Of a DNA stretch of 64,000 bases, positions 54,801 to 64,000 are shown piece by piece. Position 1 is the first letter of the stretch. Each line of letters opens with the position of its first letter. The stretch lies in assembly GCA_958510825.1 (NCBI GenBank), contig OY294046.1, positions 11,076,847-11,140,846 on the forward strand, given 5' to 3'. The position numbers and the translations under genes are program-made. The notes under the pieces are model-generated. The model saw only the letters and a program-made list of their open reading frames with translations. It searched no databases and was not told the origin of the DNA. Origin of the DNA: Brachypterus glaber (lineage: Eukaryota > Arthropoda > Insecta > Coleoptera > Kateretidae).

Positions 54801-57800
54801 TTAGAATTGAAAACATATTTTAAGATTCTGAATGTATAAATAAATATTAACTAACTACATATAAAGTTTTTCTGAGAGGTAAACGTATTTATCAAAGTAT
54901 AACAAAATATGACACGAAAAATATTTAGGGCCACCTAAAAAGATGACTATGTAACGAAATTATGTTTAAAAATATTATGATTGCTAAAATATATTAAGAT
55001 TTATTTCCAGCTGCCATTTTATGATGCAGGTAGAAATTTCCTAGTTGGCCACACCCCTCCGAAAGTTAGAAATTAAACGTACTTATAACGTATTTCTAAC
55101 TTAAAAATCTAACGTTAAAAAGCGGGACATTTGCACGTATTTTATAGCGTACTTTTATACAGTTTTCTAACGTTAGAAAAACGTTATTCTAACGTTAAAT
55201 TTCTACTAGGGCTGTCTTTATAATTGCTTAAAAGATAAAAGCAAAGCACGTGTCCACCCCACTAGCATTGTGAAATGCGCAGAGCTTATTCATCTTAGTC
55301 ATGAATCGCAAAACCCCGCTGTATGATTATAATATAGTATACCGGGTGTTTCAGGAAGGTGGTTCAACCCCTTAACTTTTTTGACTTTGAGTTATCAAAA
55401 TGAAATTTGACAATTAAGACAAAATTTGCGATTTTTTGACATATCACAACTTTTTTTGGTAAAAAATTACATGACATGTCACAAATTGACAAATATGACA
55501 TGTTTGTACTTATAACTTCATGGTGAATCCAAATATCGACAAATATACAGGGTGTCCCATTTAAAAATCTAAAGTAAAGGTAATTTCCGGTGAAACCGTA
55601 AAAGTCGTAAAAAGTTGTGTGATATGTCAAAATATCGGATTTTTTTTTAATTTATTTCCTTCAAACTTTATTTGGATAGCTCAATGTATAAAAAAGTTAT
55701 GGGGGGTGAATCACCTTTCTGAAAGGTACAGGGTGTTTTTAAAATACCCTCGAGAATTTTAAGAAAGTTTTTTTCTTAGTTTTTGATTTACATTCATCAT
55801 GCACCATCGTTAAAATTTACATTTTTTAACACGTTAAGCCTCACAAGGGACATCCGCGGATATCCGTGTCCTTTCCAAGGAAAACCCTTGGCGACACTGA
55901 CGGATCATACAAAATTTTATCCAATACATTTGTAACCATAAGAAAGTGCGATCTTTAATAATGCTTTATTTCATTATGGCCGCTAAAACACTAGGCGGCT
56001 ACAGTAAAAACCAAGACAATTGCAAGTTTGACAGTTTAAAATCAAGATTTATTTTACCGCGTGGCGTCGTTTTCAAATTAAAATTGGACTTTAAAGATGA
56101 AAATAATGTTTTTGTCCCTGAGGACATTCTAAAAGAAGCAAAAGTGGCTACTTTAAATACTACCCACCCTAAAATGTATGTAAGTATTTTCTGAAAAAAC
56201 TGCCTCTTCTAAAATTGGGGTAAAAATATTACCTCACGTTGCTAGGGGAGATGTGAGACAATTTATAAACAATGAATAAAATGTCCATTTCCTTAGGTTC
56301 ATTGATGACAGTAATTAAAGTCTTTATATTGATGTAGGTATTGGATAAAAAATATTTATATTTACAATTATGGCGAAGGCGCTATCATTAATATAAAGCT
56401 TTTTCCTCGCTAGGAAATAGTATATTATAATCAACGAACTAATAACTCTTCTTTCTAGAATAGGCATACCGTTAAAATAAAGTATCGCCAACATCTTGGT
56501 TTGTTTGTAAACAAATAGTACGTATATTCAGGCCTGAACAATAACAATTACCAGTATCTGGTATTGTTGTCTCTGTTAGAACAAAGATGCGAGAGTAAGA
56601 CAGACGAATGTTTATGTTGCCGACGTTTTTGTCAGTTTTTACAATTAAAATGCCTATTCTAGAGAGAAGAGTTATTAGTTCGTTGATTATGATCCAAGGA
56701 CGAGATATAAAGTTTCTCGGTCGCATGTGGAGATTGTGAATCGAGGCGTGAGCCGAGATTCACAACCGCGTAAGACCGATATATATTTCTCGTCCGTGTA
56801 TCATACGGTATTTTTTATTAGCTTGTAAACATATTTTTAACAAAAGAATGGTAAAAATAATAAGTAAAGTACTTTGGCGGGCTGCATGTTATTTTAAATC
56901 TCTACATGTAATTTTACAGTTTTACATATCATTTTAGAGGTTTATATGTAAATACAAGACATGTAAAATTATGTGCATTTTTGTTACAGAGTAGAATCAC
57001 CCCTTAAAATTCTCGAGGTTATTACAAAAACACCTTGTATATTATATTCATTTACCGAAGTCATGTATAAATTAAATTTAAAAAACTACTTTTTAAAGTA
57101 AATAATAGTATATTGCGCACCGAGTTCTCGAACCTAGTTTTATTTTATTATAGCACCCGGAGTGCACTGAAAATAGTTTATGTTGAGGTGCGTATACTAT
57201 TTTTCCTACGACCTAACACCTAAGTTCCAAAAAACGAAAAAATGTCTAAAAATTATTTTGTCAATTTGAGGTTGTGTTTGACGTTTACTCATTCTCTGAC
57301 AGCACATATGTAAAATCAGTTGATTTTCACTTTTTATATTAGGGACTGTCCATATATTACGTAACGCGCCTAGTGGGGGGATCAGAGAAATTGTTACAGT
57401 TTGTGACAGGGGGGAGGGGGGGTCTAGGTAAACGTTACGTAACGGAATTTAATAAATTAAATTTTTATTTCCTAAGCTTGGCAGATGTATTTTTATTTCA
57501 ACATAAATTACTATTTAGCCCATAATTCTCTTTTTCACACAAAAATTGACGAAACTATGCATATTTAAATAATATTGTAATCAGTAAAAAAACTTTTGAC
57601 ATTAATATTAAAAAAAAAATCTTACGGCCCTTTACTTGCGTGATCTTGCCGATGAATCATCGGCGATAATACATTTTCGCGCGGAATGTGTACTCACAGA
57701 AAACCAATGTGTGTACTATTTTGTGTACTTGTGCATAAACAATATACGTGTTATATGTGACACTCAGTGTAAAAAGAGGTACCTAGTATTTTTTCCCTGT

Positions 57801-60800
57801 GTGATATTGATTATGAATATTTTTTTTAAGTTTGAGTGATTTTTTCGTGTAAATTTTTTTCAAGGTTATGTTATACTATATTTTAGGTTCATGTTTGTTT
57901 TGTCGAGAAAAACGAATCAATAGTGAGAATACAGTTAAATTTATTGCGAAACAAAATTTTTCTATTGTTACGCGTTACACGGGGAGGGTGTTGGTAAATG
58001 TGACAGTTTGTTACACAGGGTGGAGGGGGGGTAATTTTTTTGAAAAATTGCGTTACGTAATATATGGACAGCCCCTTATATTAATTTACCGAAGCAAGGC
58101 GTCCTTCACTTCCAGGCCGCGCTACTGGCTTAGGTGCCAGACTTCCTAGTGGGCCAGCTAAGTTGAAAATTTTAAAGCAAAATCTCACATATTTGTCAAA
58201 AATAACGGTGCTATTTGTGAGAGAAAATAAATCTGTTATTTTTTACGAAAAACAGCAAATATAAGAAAACTAATACTAAAATTCAGAATATTTGATGTCG
58301 TAGTAATAGTTAATAGGTGAAAAATAAAGAAAACAGGGCAAGAGAAGAATTTTACTGCATTGAAAAGCAAAATCAGTTACTTAATCATTAAATTATATTT
58401 TAATTGTTATTAATTGTGATGATTGTTAGCAATTTTTAGTTGTTTTGTTGTTTTTTAATCATTAGTAAAATTACATAGTTTTATTTTCATCACATTATAA
58501 AAAGATGTACCTAGAGATACAAAATATTGTATTTTTATAATAAATATATAAATTTATTTATATATTTATTTAAACTTAATTTATTAGTTTATTGCCATAC
58601 ATGGAACTACGGCATCTTCTTTGATTCAGGCAGCTTAATTTTGTACTTTATTTTAGTAAATGGCTCAAAATTCTCACATACTAAAATTAATTTAATTGAA
58701 TCCGAATCCGAATCCTGGTTGGTTTGACTCGGTCAGTTCGCATTTCGTTCCTAACCTCAAAAAAGTAATAAAATTTGAAACACTTCATCACTTCTTTGAG
58801 TTTTGGAACGAAATGCGAACTGACCAAAACCGTATAGAAATGTTTGTCTCGTCTGGTGGACAAGACCTTTTTTTTTCGTGGTCCAGTGTACAGGCACACG
58901 AAAAAAAAAAGAACTTGTCCACTAGACGGGACAAACATTTCTATACGTTTTTGGGGTCGCCGAATCCGAATCTGGGGTTGGCTTGACTTGGTCAGATCGT
59001 ATTTTAAAAATTGAAGTTCTCGTGAAAGTTGATACATTTTATCACTTTTTTGAGGTTAGGAACGAAATGCGATCTGACCAAGCCAAACTAACCACGGATT
59101 CGCATTCAGCGACCCCAAAACGTAAAGAAATGTTTGTCCCCCCTATCAAAAATCTCGCGTAAAACCTCATAAAAAAACAATATATTATATGAGGTTTTAT
59201 GAGGTTCAGTTTAGTTCAGTTTACGTGGTCGGTTAGTGAAACCGGTTGAATGAGATTCTACGAGGGTAGTCACGTAAAACCTCATAAAAAAAATATTATA
59301 TGAGGTTCAGTTTACGTGGTTTAGGTCGGATTATGTTAAATGGGGGAATAAGATTGTACGAGGTTTTATGAGGTTTAGTTTACGTGGTTTAGGTCGGATT
59401 ATGTAAAATGGGGGAATGAGATTGTACGAGGTTTTATGAGGTTTGGACTTTTAAACTTTTAAACCTTGTAAGATTAATACATATTTTCCTCATAAAACCG
59501 AGTATATATACTCGGTTATGAGGAATTTATAATATATTATAAATTTCTCATAAAACCTTGTAAAGTAATATATATTATTAACCATGTAAAACATCGTAAA
59601 ATATATTTATCACAAGATTTGTTCAAACCTCATTAAACCTTGTAAAATTAGTACATATTTTCCTTATAAAACCTTGCACATATAAATTCCTTGTAAAACC
59701 TCATAATTTTTTTTGAAAGTAAAAATATTTCCTCACTGAACCTCATAAAAGGAGATAATTTTTTAAATCCTCATAAATCTTGTTTGAGGTTTTACGAGGT
59801 TTTATAAATCCTCATAAATCTTGTATGAGGTTTTATAAGGTTTTATGCGAGATTTTTGATAGAGTCGTCTGGTGGACAAGACCTTTGTTTTCGTGTGCCT
59901 GTGTAATAAATTAATTAATAATTTAATTTTTTAAAGATGCATATTCATTAAGAACGTCGTCCAGATATTATTTAAATATGGTTCTGAAAGCGCAATTTAT
60001 TGAACAAGGATTCTTGTCAAGAAATTATATTTTTATTTCATATAAGGAAATTCAGGAGACAGCGAATTTTTGGATGGTAACTTTTTTGTCTTAAATGCTT
60101 TACCGGTATGGGGTCATCCATTAATTAGGTCACGTACTTGGGGGGGGGTTGCCCTAGCGCGCTATAGCGTGACAGGATCAGTGATCCCGTATCATGTTAG
60201 AATAGTATATATATATATAACTAGTATGCATACTATTCCATGGAATAGACAATATAACTAAAGTTTGTCATACGAGCCGGCAGGCGAGTATGACTGTCCT
60301 GCGAGCGCGGAATGACCATTCCATACGTGTTGTAGACTATACTTTTTCTTCGACTGCAAATATGAAACACTGTACGGCTTTAAACCACGGACAAGGTTGA
60401 AAACAATGTTTTTTGTGACTCGACATTGTATGTAATGCAACAAAACACATATTTTTAAATAAAGCAATAATGTTATTTAATAATTTTATCAAATCAGTAC
60501 TTAAAAAAGATTTTTATTTAATTTTAACACATATTTACAAATTATAATGCAAAAATTGAAGGTTATGTCAGATTGTTATGATAGATATCAGGTTTAAATA
60601 TTTAACAATAGATACGGAATATTCATACCATATCTAGAGCTAGAATGAATTAATTCTGTGTTTGAAAAGTGTATGTATTTGCTTACATTCTATATAATAG
60701 TATGCATACTATTCCATGGAATAGACAATATAACTAAAGTTTGTCATACGAGCCGGCAGGCGAGCGCGGAATGACCATTCCATACGTGTTGTAGACTATA

Positions 60801-61817
60801 CTTTTTCTTCGACTGCAAATATGAAACACTGTACGGCTTTAAACTGCGGACAAGGTTAAAAACAACGTTTTTTGTGACTCGACATTGTATGTAATGCAAC
60901 AAAACACATATTTTTAAATAAAGCAATTAATGTTATTTAATAATTTTATCAAATCAGTACTTAAAAAAGATTTTTATTTAATTTTAACACATATTTACAA
61001 ATTATAATGCAAACATTGAAGGTTATGTCAGATTGTTGTGATAGATATCAGGTTTAAATATTTAACAATAGATGGAGCAGTTTTAATTTTTTGAACTAAA
61101 TTGATAAAAAACTGGTCAAATATTAAGAAAAACTAATAAACTTTATGTAATTTTAACGCAAAACTTTAAATTGCATTAAATTATTCAATAAATAAAATTT
61201 ATATATTTTTGCTAATTTTGCTACAGTTAGTAAAATTTATATATTTTTGCTATTTTTGCTTCAGCTACTTTTCTAAAAAAGAGATGGCACTACATGTGCT
61301 CATTCTAACACTTGATACGGAATATTCATACCATATCTAGAGCTAGAATGAATTAATTCTGGGTTTGAAAAGTGTATGTATTTGCTTACATTCTAAAGCA
61401 GTCGTAGAAAAAAATATTTCTAATTTAAAGTAAAATTTTTAGATTTTTTTCACTATTTTTTCTGCTTTTTTATAAAGGAGGGGGTATAATTATTTAAGGG
61501 GACATTGGTCAGCATGACAAAGCGCATGGAGAAAGGGGTAAAAAATGGTCAAAACTATAGTGACATAATCTAATGGGCCAAATTGTAAATTAAAAAAAAA
61601 TAACCAGCAAAAAAAATGTTAATTTCTATGAATATTTTTTCTTACACGGTACATTAATAAATTTCTGTTTCAGTATGTCAGATTTCAATTAATGTCTAAA
61701 CTATATTGGGAAATCCTCCCTGAATTTGAAGAAGAAGAATTGCCAAAAGAATTACCAAAAGAAGATCAAAAAATATTATTTGCTAATACGTTATTGGGAG
61801 TACCAAGAATAAGACAA
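51811..61817 (+). CDS. Polycystin-2 (TRPP/PKD2) family channel, copy 2, first five exons
   Basis: Exons 51811..51844, 51937..51969, 54244..54354, 59937..60076 and 61674..61817 join in phase to 154 codons, ending at an open GTAAGT donor. It has a short N-terminus (MEKMEEPTINT, DSRPPSTGRKK), then pre-S1 EKWITKQMAEQMDRQEFLRA and S1 (NECFVYIIFVVLITL), then the start of the polycystin domain with NFW and LLGVPRIRQ motifs. Exons 3 and 4 have the same lengths and phases as exons 2 and 3 of copy 1, and exon 5 is 6 nt longer than its counterpart, so the genes are tandem paralogues. It keeps the 'LLGVPRIRQ' consensus that copy 1 has altered to LLGVARLRQ. The TOP-domain core, S2-S6 and pore must lie to the right of the window. 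Confidence 0.88.
51937..51969 (+). CDS. PKD2-like 2 exon 2
   Basis: 33 nt, acceptor TTTCTTTAG, donor GTTAGT, encoding DSRPPSTGRKK. It is a very short exon with no counterpart in copy 1, whose exon 1 joins directly to the pre-S1 exon. The phases (1 in, 1 out) mean it could be skipped without breaking the frame. Confidence 0.65.
52091..52476. mobile_element. hAT-like MITE 'CAGTAGTCGGCG', copy 2, with 8-bp TSD
   Basis: Ends CAGTAGTCGGCG and CGCCGACTACTG are perfect 12-bp inverted repeats. TCCATAAC is directly repeated at 52083-52090 and 52477-52484. The sequence is close to the 44177 copy, with a shorter TA run. Intron 2 of PKD2-like 2. Confidence 0.9.
52500..53430. other. PKD2-like 2 intron 2: nothing recognised
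   Basis: A GC-richer patch at 52620-52860 has no open frame with codon-like content and no TIR pair that I could find. The frame at 53190-53381 is a translation of AT-rich, 'catgcat'-rich sequence and was not accepted. Confidence 0.45.
53432..54151. mobile_element. TIR element 'CCCAGATAGCAC' with 'tggacgtcca' repeats
   Basis: Ends CCCAGATAGCAC and GTGCTATATGGG are imperfect inverted repeats. Both flanking zones repeat 'atggacgtcca'-like palindromes. The termini resemble the 33836-34612 element, suggesting one family. It ends about 90 bases before exon 3. Confidence 0.65.
54244..54354 (+). CDS. PKD2-like 2 exon 3 (pre-S1 and S1)
   Basis: 111 nt, acceptor AAATTACAG, donor GTAAGT, phase 1 to 1. 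It encodes KWITKQMAEQMDRQEFLRAT then FNECFVYIIFVVLITL. It is colinear with copy 1 exon 2. Confidence 0.9.
54438..55211. mobile_element. 'CCCTGGTAGAAA' MITE, copy 4
   Basis: Termini CCCTGGTAGAAAAG and AAATTTCTACTAGGG, inverse orientation to copy 1. All internal landmarks are conserved. Intron 3 of PKD2-like 2, starting about 80 bases after the exon 3 donor. Confidence 0.82.
55348..55745. repeat. Repeat 'ccgggtgtttcaggaaggtgg'-type
   Basis: It begins 'gggtgtttcaggaaggtgg', and 'tgaatcacctttctgaaagg' is near its right end, giving inverted borders. The same border occurs in inverse orientation at 48450-48475. The minus-strand frame within it is repeat translation. Confidence 0.55.
55976..56179 (+). 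CDS. Unassigned exon-like open reading frame
   Basis: ATG at 55976 opens MAAKTLGGYSKNQDNC and the frame stays open for 68 codons to a perfect GTAAGT donor after PKMY (56179). It has balanced composition (FILPRGVVFKLKLDFKDENN) unlike the surrounding AT-rich intron and lacks the low-complexity look of the repeat frames. It lies in the sense direction inside intron 3 of PKD2-like 2. Its phase (0) does not fit between exons 3 and 4 (phase 1), so it is not an exon of that gene. It may be the first exon of a nested gene, or a captured gene or transposon fragment. I recognise no family. No following exon was found. Confidence 0.35.
56690..56805. repeat. Hairpin with GC-rich tip
   Basis: 'ggacgagatataaagttt' pairs with 'atatatttctcgtcc', 'cggtcgcatg' region with 'cgtaagaccg', and 'tgtgaatcgaggcg' with 'gccgagattcaca'. 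It has the same architecture as the hairpins at 20504 and 46064. Confidence 0.65.
57108..57215. repeat. Hairpin-class repeat, related to 49135-49235
   Basis: 'aatagtatattgcgcaccgag' at the left and 'gaggtgcgtatactattttt' at the right are inverted. The 49135-49235 region has the same borders in the opposite orientation ('agtatacgcacc' ... 'ggtgcgtaatatacta'). Confidence 0.6.
57342..58075. mobile_element. 734-bp TIR element 'GGG(A/G)CTGTCCATATATTACG' with 8-bp TSD
   Basis: The left end 'gggactgtccatatattacg' and the right end 'cgtaatatatggacagcccc' are inverted repeats. TTATATTA is directly repeated at 57334-57341 and 58076-58083. A G-rich 'gtgacaggggggag' block lies inside each end. A truncated end of the same family lies at 24705-24750. 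No transposase frame. Confidence 0.82.
58700..59135. repeat. Cluster of inverted repeats 'ggtcagttcgcatttcg'
   Basis: 'ggtcagttcgcatttcgttc' and 'gaacgaaatgcgaactgacc' form one foldback. 'atgtttgtctcgtctggtgg' with 'ccactagacgggacaaacat' forms another. Diverged second copies follow to 59135. The remaining arm 'tcgtctggtggacaagacc' reappears at 59865 on the far side of an inserted element. Confidence 0.75.
59144..59861. mobile_element. TIR element packed with 'cctcataaaa' repeats
   Basis: Ends TATCAAAAATCTCGC and GCGAGATTTTTGATA are perfect 15-bp inverted repeats. The interior alternates 'aaaacctcataaaa' and its complement 'ttttatgaggtttt' about twenty times. It is inserted into the 58700-59935 inverted-repeat cluster, splitting 'tgtttgtccc' from 'tcgtctggtgg'. 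Confidence 0.82.
59937..60076 (+). CDS. PKD2-like 2 exon 4
   Basis: 140 nt, acceptor TTTTTTAAAG, donor GTAACT, phase 1 to 0. It encodes AYSLRTSSRYYLNMVLKAQF and ends KEIQETANFWM. It is colinear with copy 1 exon 3. A TIR element with 'cctcataaaa' repeats ends about 75 bases upstream. Confidence 0.9.
60222..61072. repeat. Direct tandem duplication, 476-bp period
   Basis: Unit 1 (60222-60697) and unit 2 (60698-61072, shorter) both start 'tagtatgcatactattccat' and share 'gtcatacgagccggcaggcg', 'cactgtacggctttaaac' and 'aacatatttttaaataaag'-type sequence. Unit 2 lacks 17 bases after 'ggcaggcgag'. The minus-strand frames in each unit are the same repeat translation. Intron 4 of PKD2-like 2. Confidence 0.88.
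61265..61440. repeat. Repeat matching 5565-5745 in inverse orientation
   Basis: 'acacttgatacggaatattc', 'tctagagctagaatgaatta' and 'gtcgtagaaaaaaatatttc' reproduce the 5.6-kb repeat in reverse complement. Part of it also occurs at the end of the first 476-bp unit (60609-60690). Confidence 0.7.
61674..61817 (+). CDS. PKD2-like 2 exon 5
   Basis: 144 nt, acceptor TTCTGTTTCAG, donor GTAAGT, phase 0. It encodes YVRFQLMSKLYWEILPEFEE, an acidic KELPKEDQ loop, and ends LLGVPRIRQ, the family motif before the VRN-C segment. The next exon should start with that segment beyond 64000. Confidence 0.92.
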
Positions 61818-62333
61818 GTAAGTGCAAAATTAAGCCTTAAAAATTAATTAATTTTTAAAAAAATATAATTTCAAAAAAATTAAAACAAAAGAAAATTTTC
61901 GTATATACGAGCTAAGCCAAAAAGTAATCGTTTTTGCAACCGGCTCCTACCCATTTTTTTTAAACAGTTCCGTCAGATAACTTTCCAAAGATGTTAGCGT
62001 AAAGCGTTCTTGAGTTATCGTGGACATAAATTTTCAGGAGAGACCGACAGACAGATTTTTTTCGCTGAAACCAATTTTTACATAGGGGGAAATACCGATG
62101 AATGGGACACTTTTTTTAAACGGCTGCCAAAATTTTATTTTTAATCTTTTATACGTATTTTTTTAGTTATCATATCTGGAAATAAAAGAACACAGTCCAA
62201 GTATTAAACCTGAATAATATTTATTTTTACCAAAACTACAACCATTTCAAAAAAAAAAAAAACGTAACTTGAACCATTCATAAATACGGTATTATTGAAT
62301 GGGACACAAATACAAAATTGCTATTAAATCATC

Positions 62334-63337
62334 ATGGTAGAAAAGTACATAAATCTAACTTAATATAACATTAGATTAGTGACATTTTTATGTTTAGTCT
62401 CAGACGTTATACAAAAACGTTATAAAATATATAAATCTAACCTTAAAAACTAACGTTATAGAATATATAAATCTAACCTTAAAAACTAACGTTTGACAAA
62501 AGCGTTATTTTTATTTTTTATTTTATTTATTATTATTTATTTAATTACAGTGTCATGGAGAACCCCAAATAAGCTTTTGGCTTGTGCTAGGGGCTCTCCA
62601 TTAATTTTGTTTATAAAATACATAAAGCTAACATTAGTTTCCTAACTAAATTCTAACCTTTTTCTAACCTTATTCTAACTTTAAATCTTTTTTTCATTAT
62701 TAATACGTAAGCTATAGTACGAAATACTCATTTCAGACAGCTTTGTGCCTAGGTTTGATAATTATTTATTATTTCTATAATAAGTTTAAAAAAATATCTC
62801 CCAAAAGTCAAAATTTAATTATAGTAAGTCTGGCAATTAATTTAATTATAGTAAGTCTGGCAACGCTGTACTATAAGTGAAAAAATATTTTAAGATTTTG
62901 AATGTATAAATAAATATTAACTAACTAAATATAAAGCTTTTCTGAGAGGTAAACTTATTTATCGAAGTATAACAGGATATTACACGAAAAATATTTAGGG
63001 CCACCTAAAAAGATGGATATTTAATAAATAAATGTAACGAAATTATGTTGAAAAATATTATGATTGTTAAAATATATTAAGATTTATTTATATGAATAAA
63101 TTTGTCTCCAGCTGCCATTTTATGATTTCCTAGTTGGCCACGCCCCCTCCGAAAGTTAGAAATTAAACGTACTTATAACGTATTTATAACTTAAAAATCT
63201 AACGTTAGATTAACGTTTGTAACTAACGTTTGATTCTAACGTTAAAAAGCGGGACATTGGCACATATTTTATGACGTACTTTTATACAGTTTTCTAACAT
63301 TAGAAAAACGTTATTCTAACGTTAAATTTCTACTAGA
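62334..63337. mobile_element. 'CCCTGGTAGAAA' MITE, copy 5, with nested insert
   Basis: It runs from 'atggtagaaaagtacataaa' to 'gttaaatttctactag'. Relative to copy 4 it has an extra segment at about 62508-62612 carrying inverted 'ccatt/aatgg' and 'ggagaacccc...ggggctctcc' arms, so another small element lies inside. It may itself sit in a larger element, because 'gaatgggacac' occurs at 62100 and 62290 and 'gtcccattcaat' at 63727. Confidence 0.78.
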
Positions 63338-64000
63338 GTAATAACAATAAACCTGTAATGTCATTTCATAAAAAAATAGCTTAAATAAAAGGGGTTTCTT
63401 ATTGTCAATTACCACAAAAAAAAAATCGTGGTAACTGACTATAAGAAACCCTAACCCTAACCAGGCCCAATTAAAAATGTTTATTATTAATATAATTCAT
63501 ATAATTAATATATAATATTTTCCTAAATTTAAAAAAAAATATTTTTTTTACATAGAATTTACTTTAAATAATTTTACCATGTTTTTTCAAATCAATATCA
63601 AATATTAGTTTGTTTTGAATTCTAACTGTTTCAAATTGTTGTATGGGTAGTACCCTAGACACTTTCTGCCCTTTTAGACTCATTTCTTATCTAAAAGAGA
63701 TGGATAGGAATGAAATATGCAAATTGTCCCATTCAATAATACTAACAATATTATCAAAAAAATAGGCTAAAAATATTTACCTTTATCTATAATATACGAT
63801 TATTTGGTTTTGTGTTGTTCTAGACTATTACGTAGACCAAATTCAAACAGTTGACTTTTGCCTTTTGTCAATAAAACATAATTAAAAATTATTAAAAAAG
63901 TTACTTTTGACTTGGTAAAACTGACTTATTAAATTTGTCAAAAACCCAGCTGCCTAAACGTTTGGACATTTTTTATGATTTTTTAACTGCGCATCTTTGG
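63338..64000. other. Right edge: intron of PKD2-like 2, nothing recognised
   Basis: AT-rich sequence with one hairpin at 63388-63450 ('gtttcttattgtcaattacc' against 'gtaactgactataagaaac'). No exon carrying the next conserved 'VRN-C' segment was found before the window ends. Confidence 0.55.

Noticed and set aside
57636..58149. Frames of 67 and 93 codons with several cysteines
   Set aside because: Both are largely or wholly inside the 734-bp TIR element; no family resemblance and no splice-compatible partners.
63430..63465. 'ccctaaccctaacc' telomere-like word
   Set aside because: Only two units, inside an intron and part of a hairpin. Insect telomeres usually use TTAGG; taken as chance.

Overview
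This is a stretch of AT-rich eukaryotic nuclear DNA, almost certainly from an insect and by inference possibly a beetle. It has long introns packed with non-coding repeats and canonical GT-AG splicing. It carries a Rassf gene of the type with an N-terminal LIM domain, known from Drosophila. Most open reading frames in the window are repeat noise. The real genes were read by following exon phases across introns.

Three genes are supported. (1) The minus strand, 21964 down to 1420, holds the first six coding exons of Rassf: a complete N-terminal LIM domain and the disordered middle. The Ras-association and SARAH exons must lie to the left of the window. (2) The plus strand, 23883 to 50416, holds a complete 14-exon gene for a 651-residue polycystin-2 (TRPP/PKD2) family cation channel. 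All splice phases agree from ATG to stop. It has S1, the extracellular polycystin domain with its cysteine pair, S2-S6, an LGD pore filter and a C-terminal coiled-coil segment. (3) The plus strand from 51811 holds the first five exons (154 residues) of a second, tandem PKD2-family paralogue. Two of its exons have exactly the same length (111 and 140 nt) and phases as their counterparts in the first copy. It continues past the right edge.

Rassf and the first channel gene are arranged head to head, 1.9 kb apart. The two channel genes follow each other 1.4 kb apart in the same direction. This looks like a local duplication of a channel gene followed by strong divergence.

The introns and spacers are a graveyard of mobile elements, nearly all non-autonomous. 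There are two 5'-truncated non-LTR retrotransposon tails (about 1.6-3.1 kb and 29.1-30.1 kb) and a tRNA-derived SINE family with four copies. There are several terminal-inverted-repeat families, some with clear target-site duplications: 8 bp for hAT-like elements, 9 bp for a Mutator-like element, TTAA for a piggyBac-like element. Very long foldback palindromes lie at 10.1-11.7, 30.5-31.7 and 31.9-33.7 kb, the last with a second foldback inserted into one arm. A further class of roughly 100-bp hairpins shares an architecture but not a sequence. Exon 4 of the first channel gene has a decayed partial tandem copy 750 bp downstream. No CRISPR array, rRNA gene or true tRNA gene was seen.
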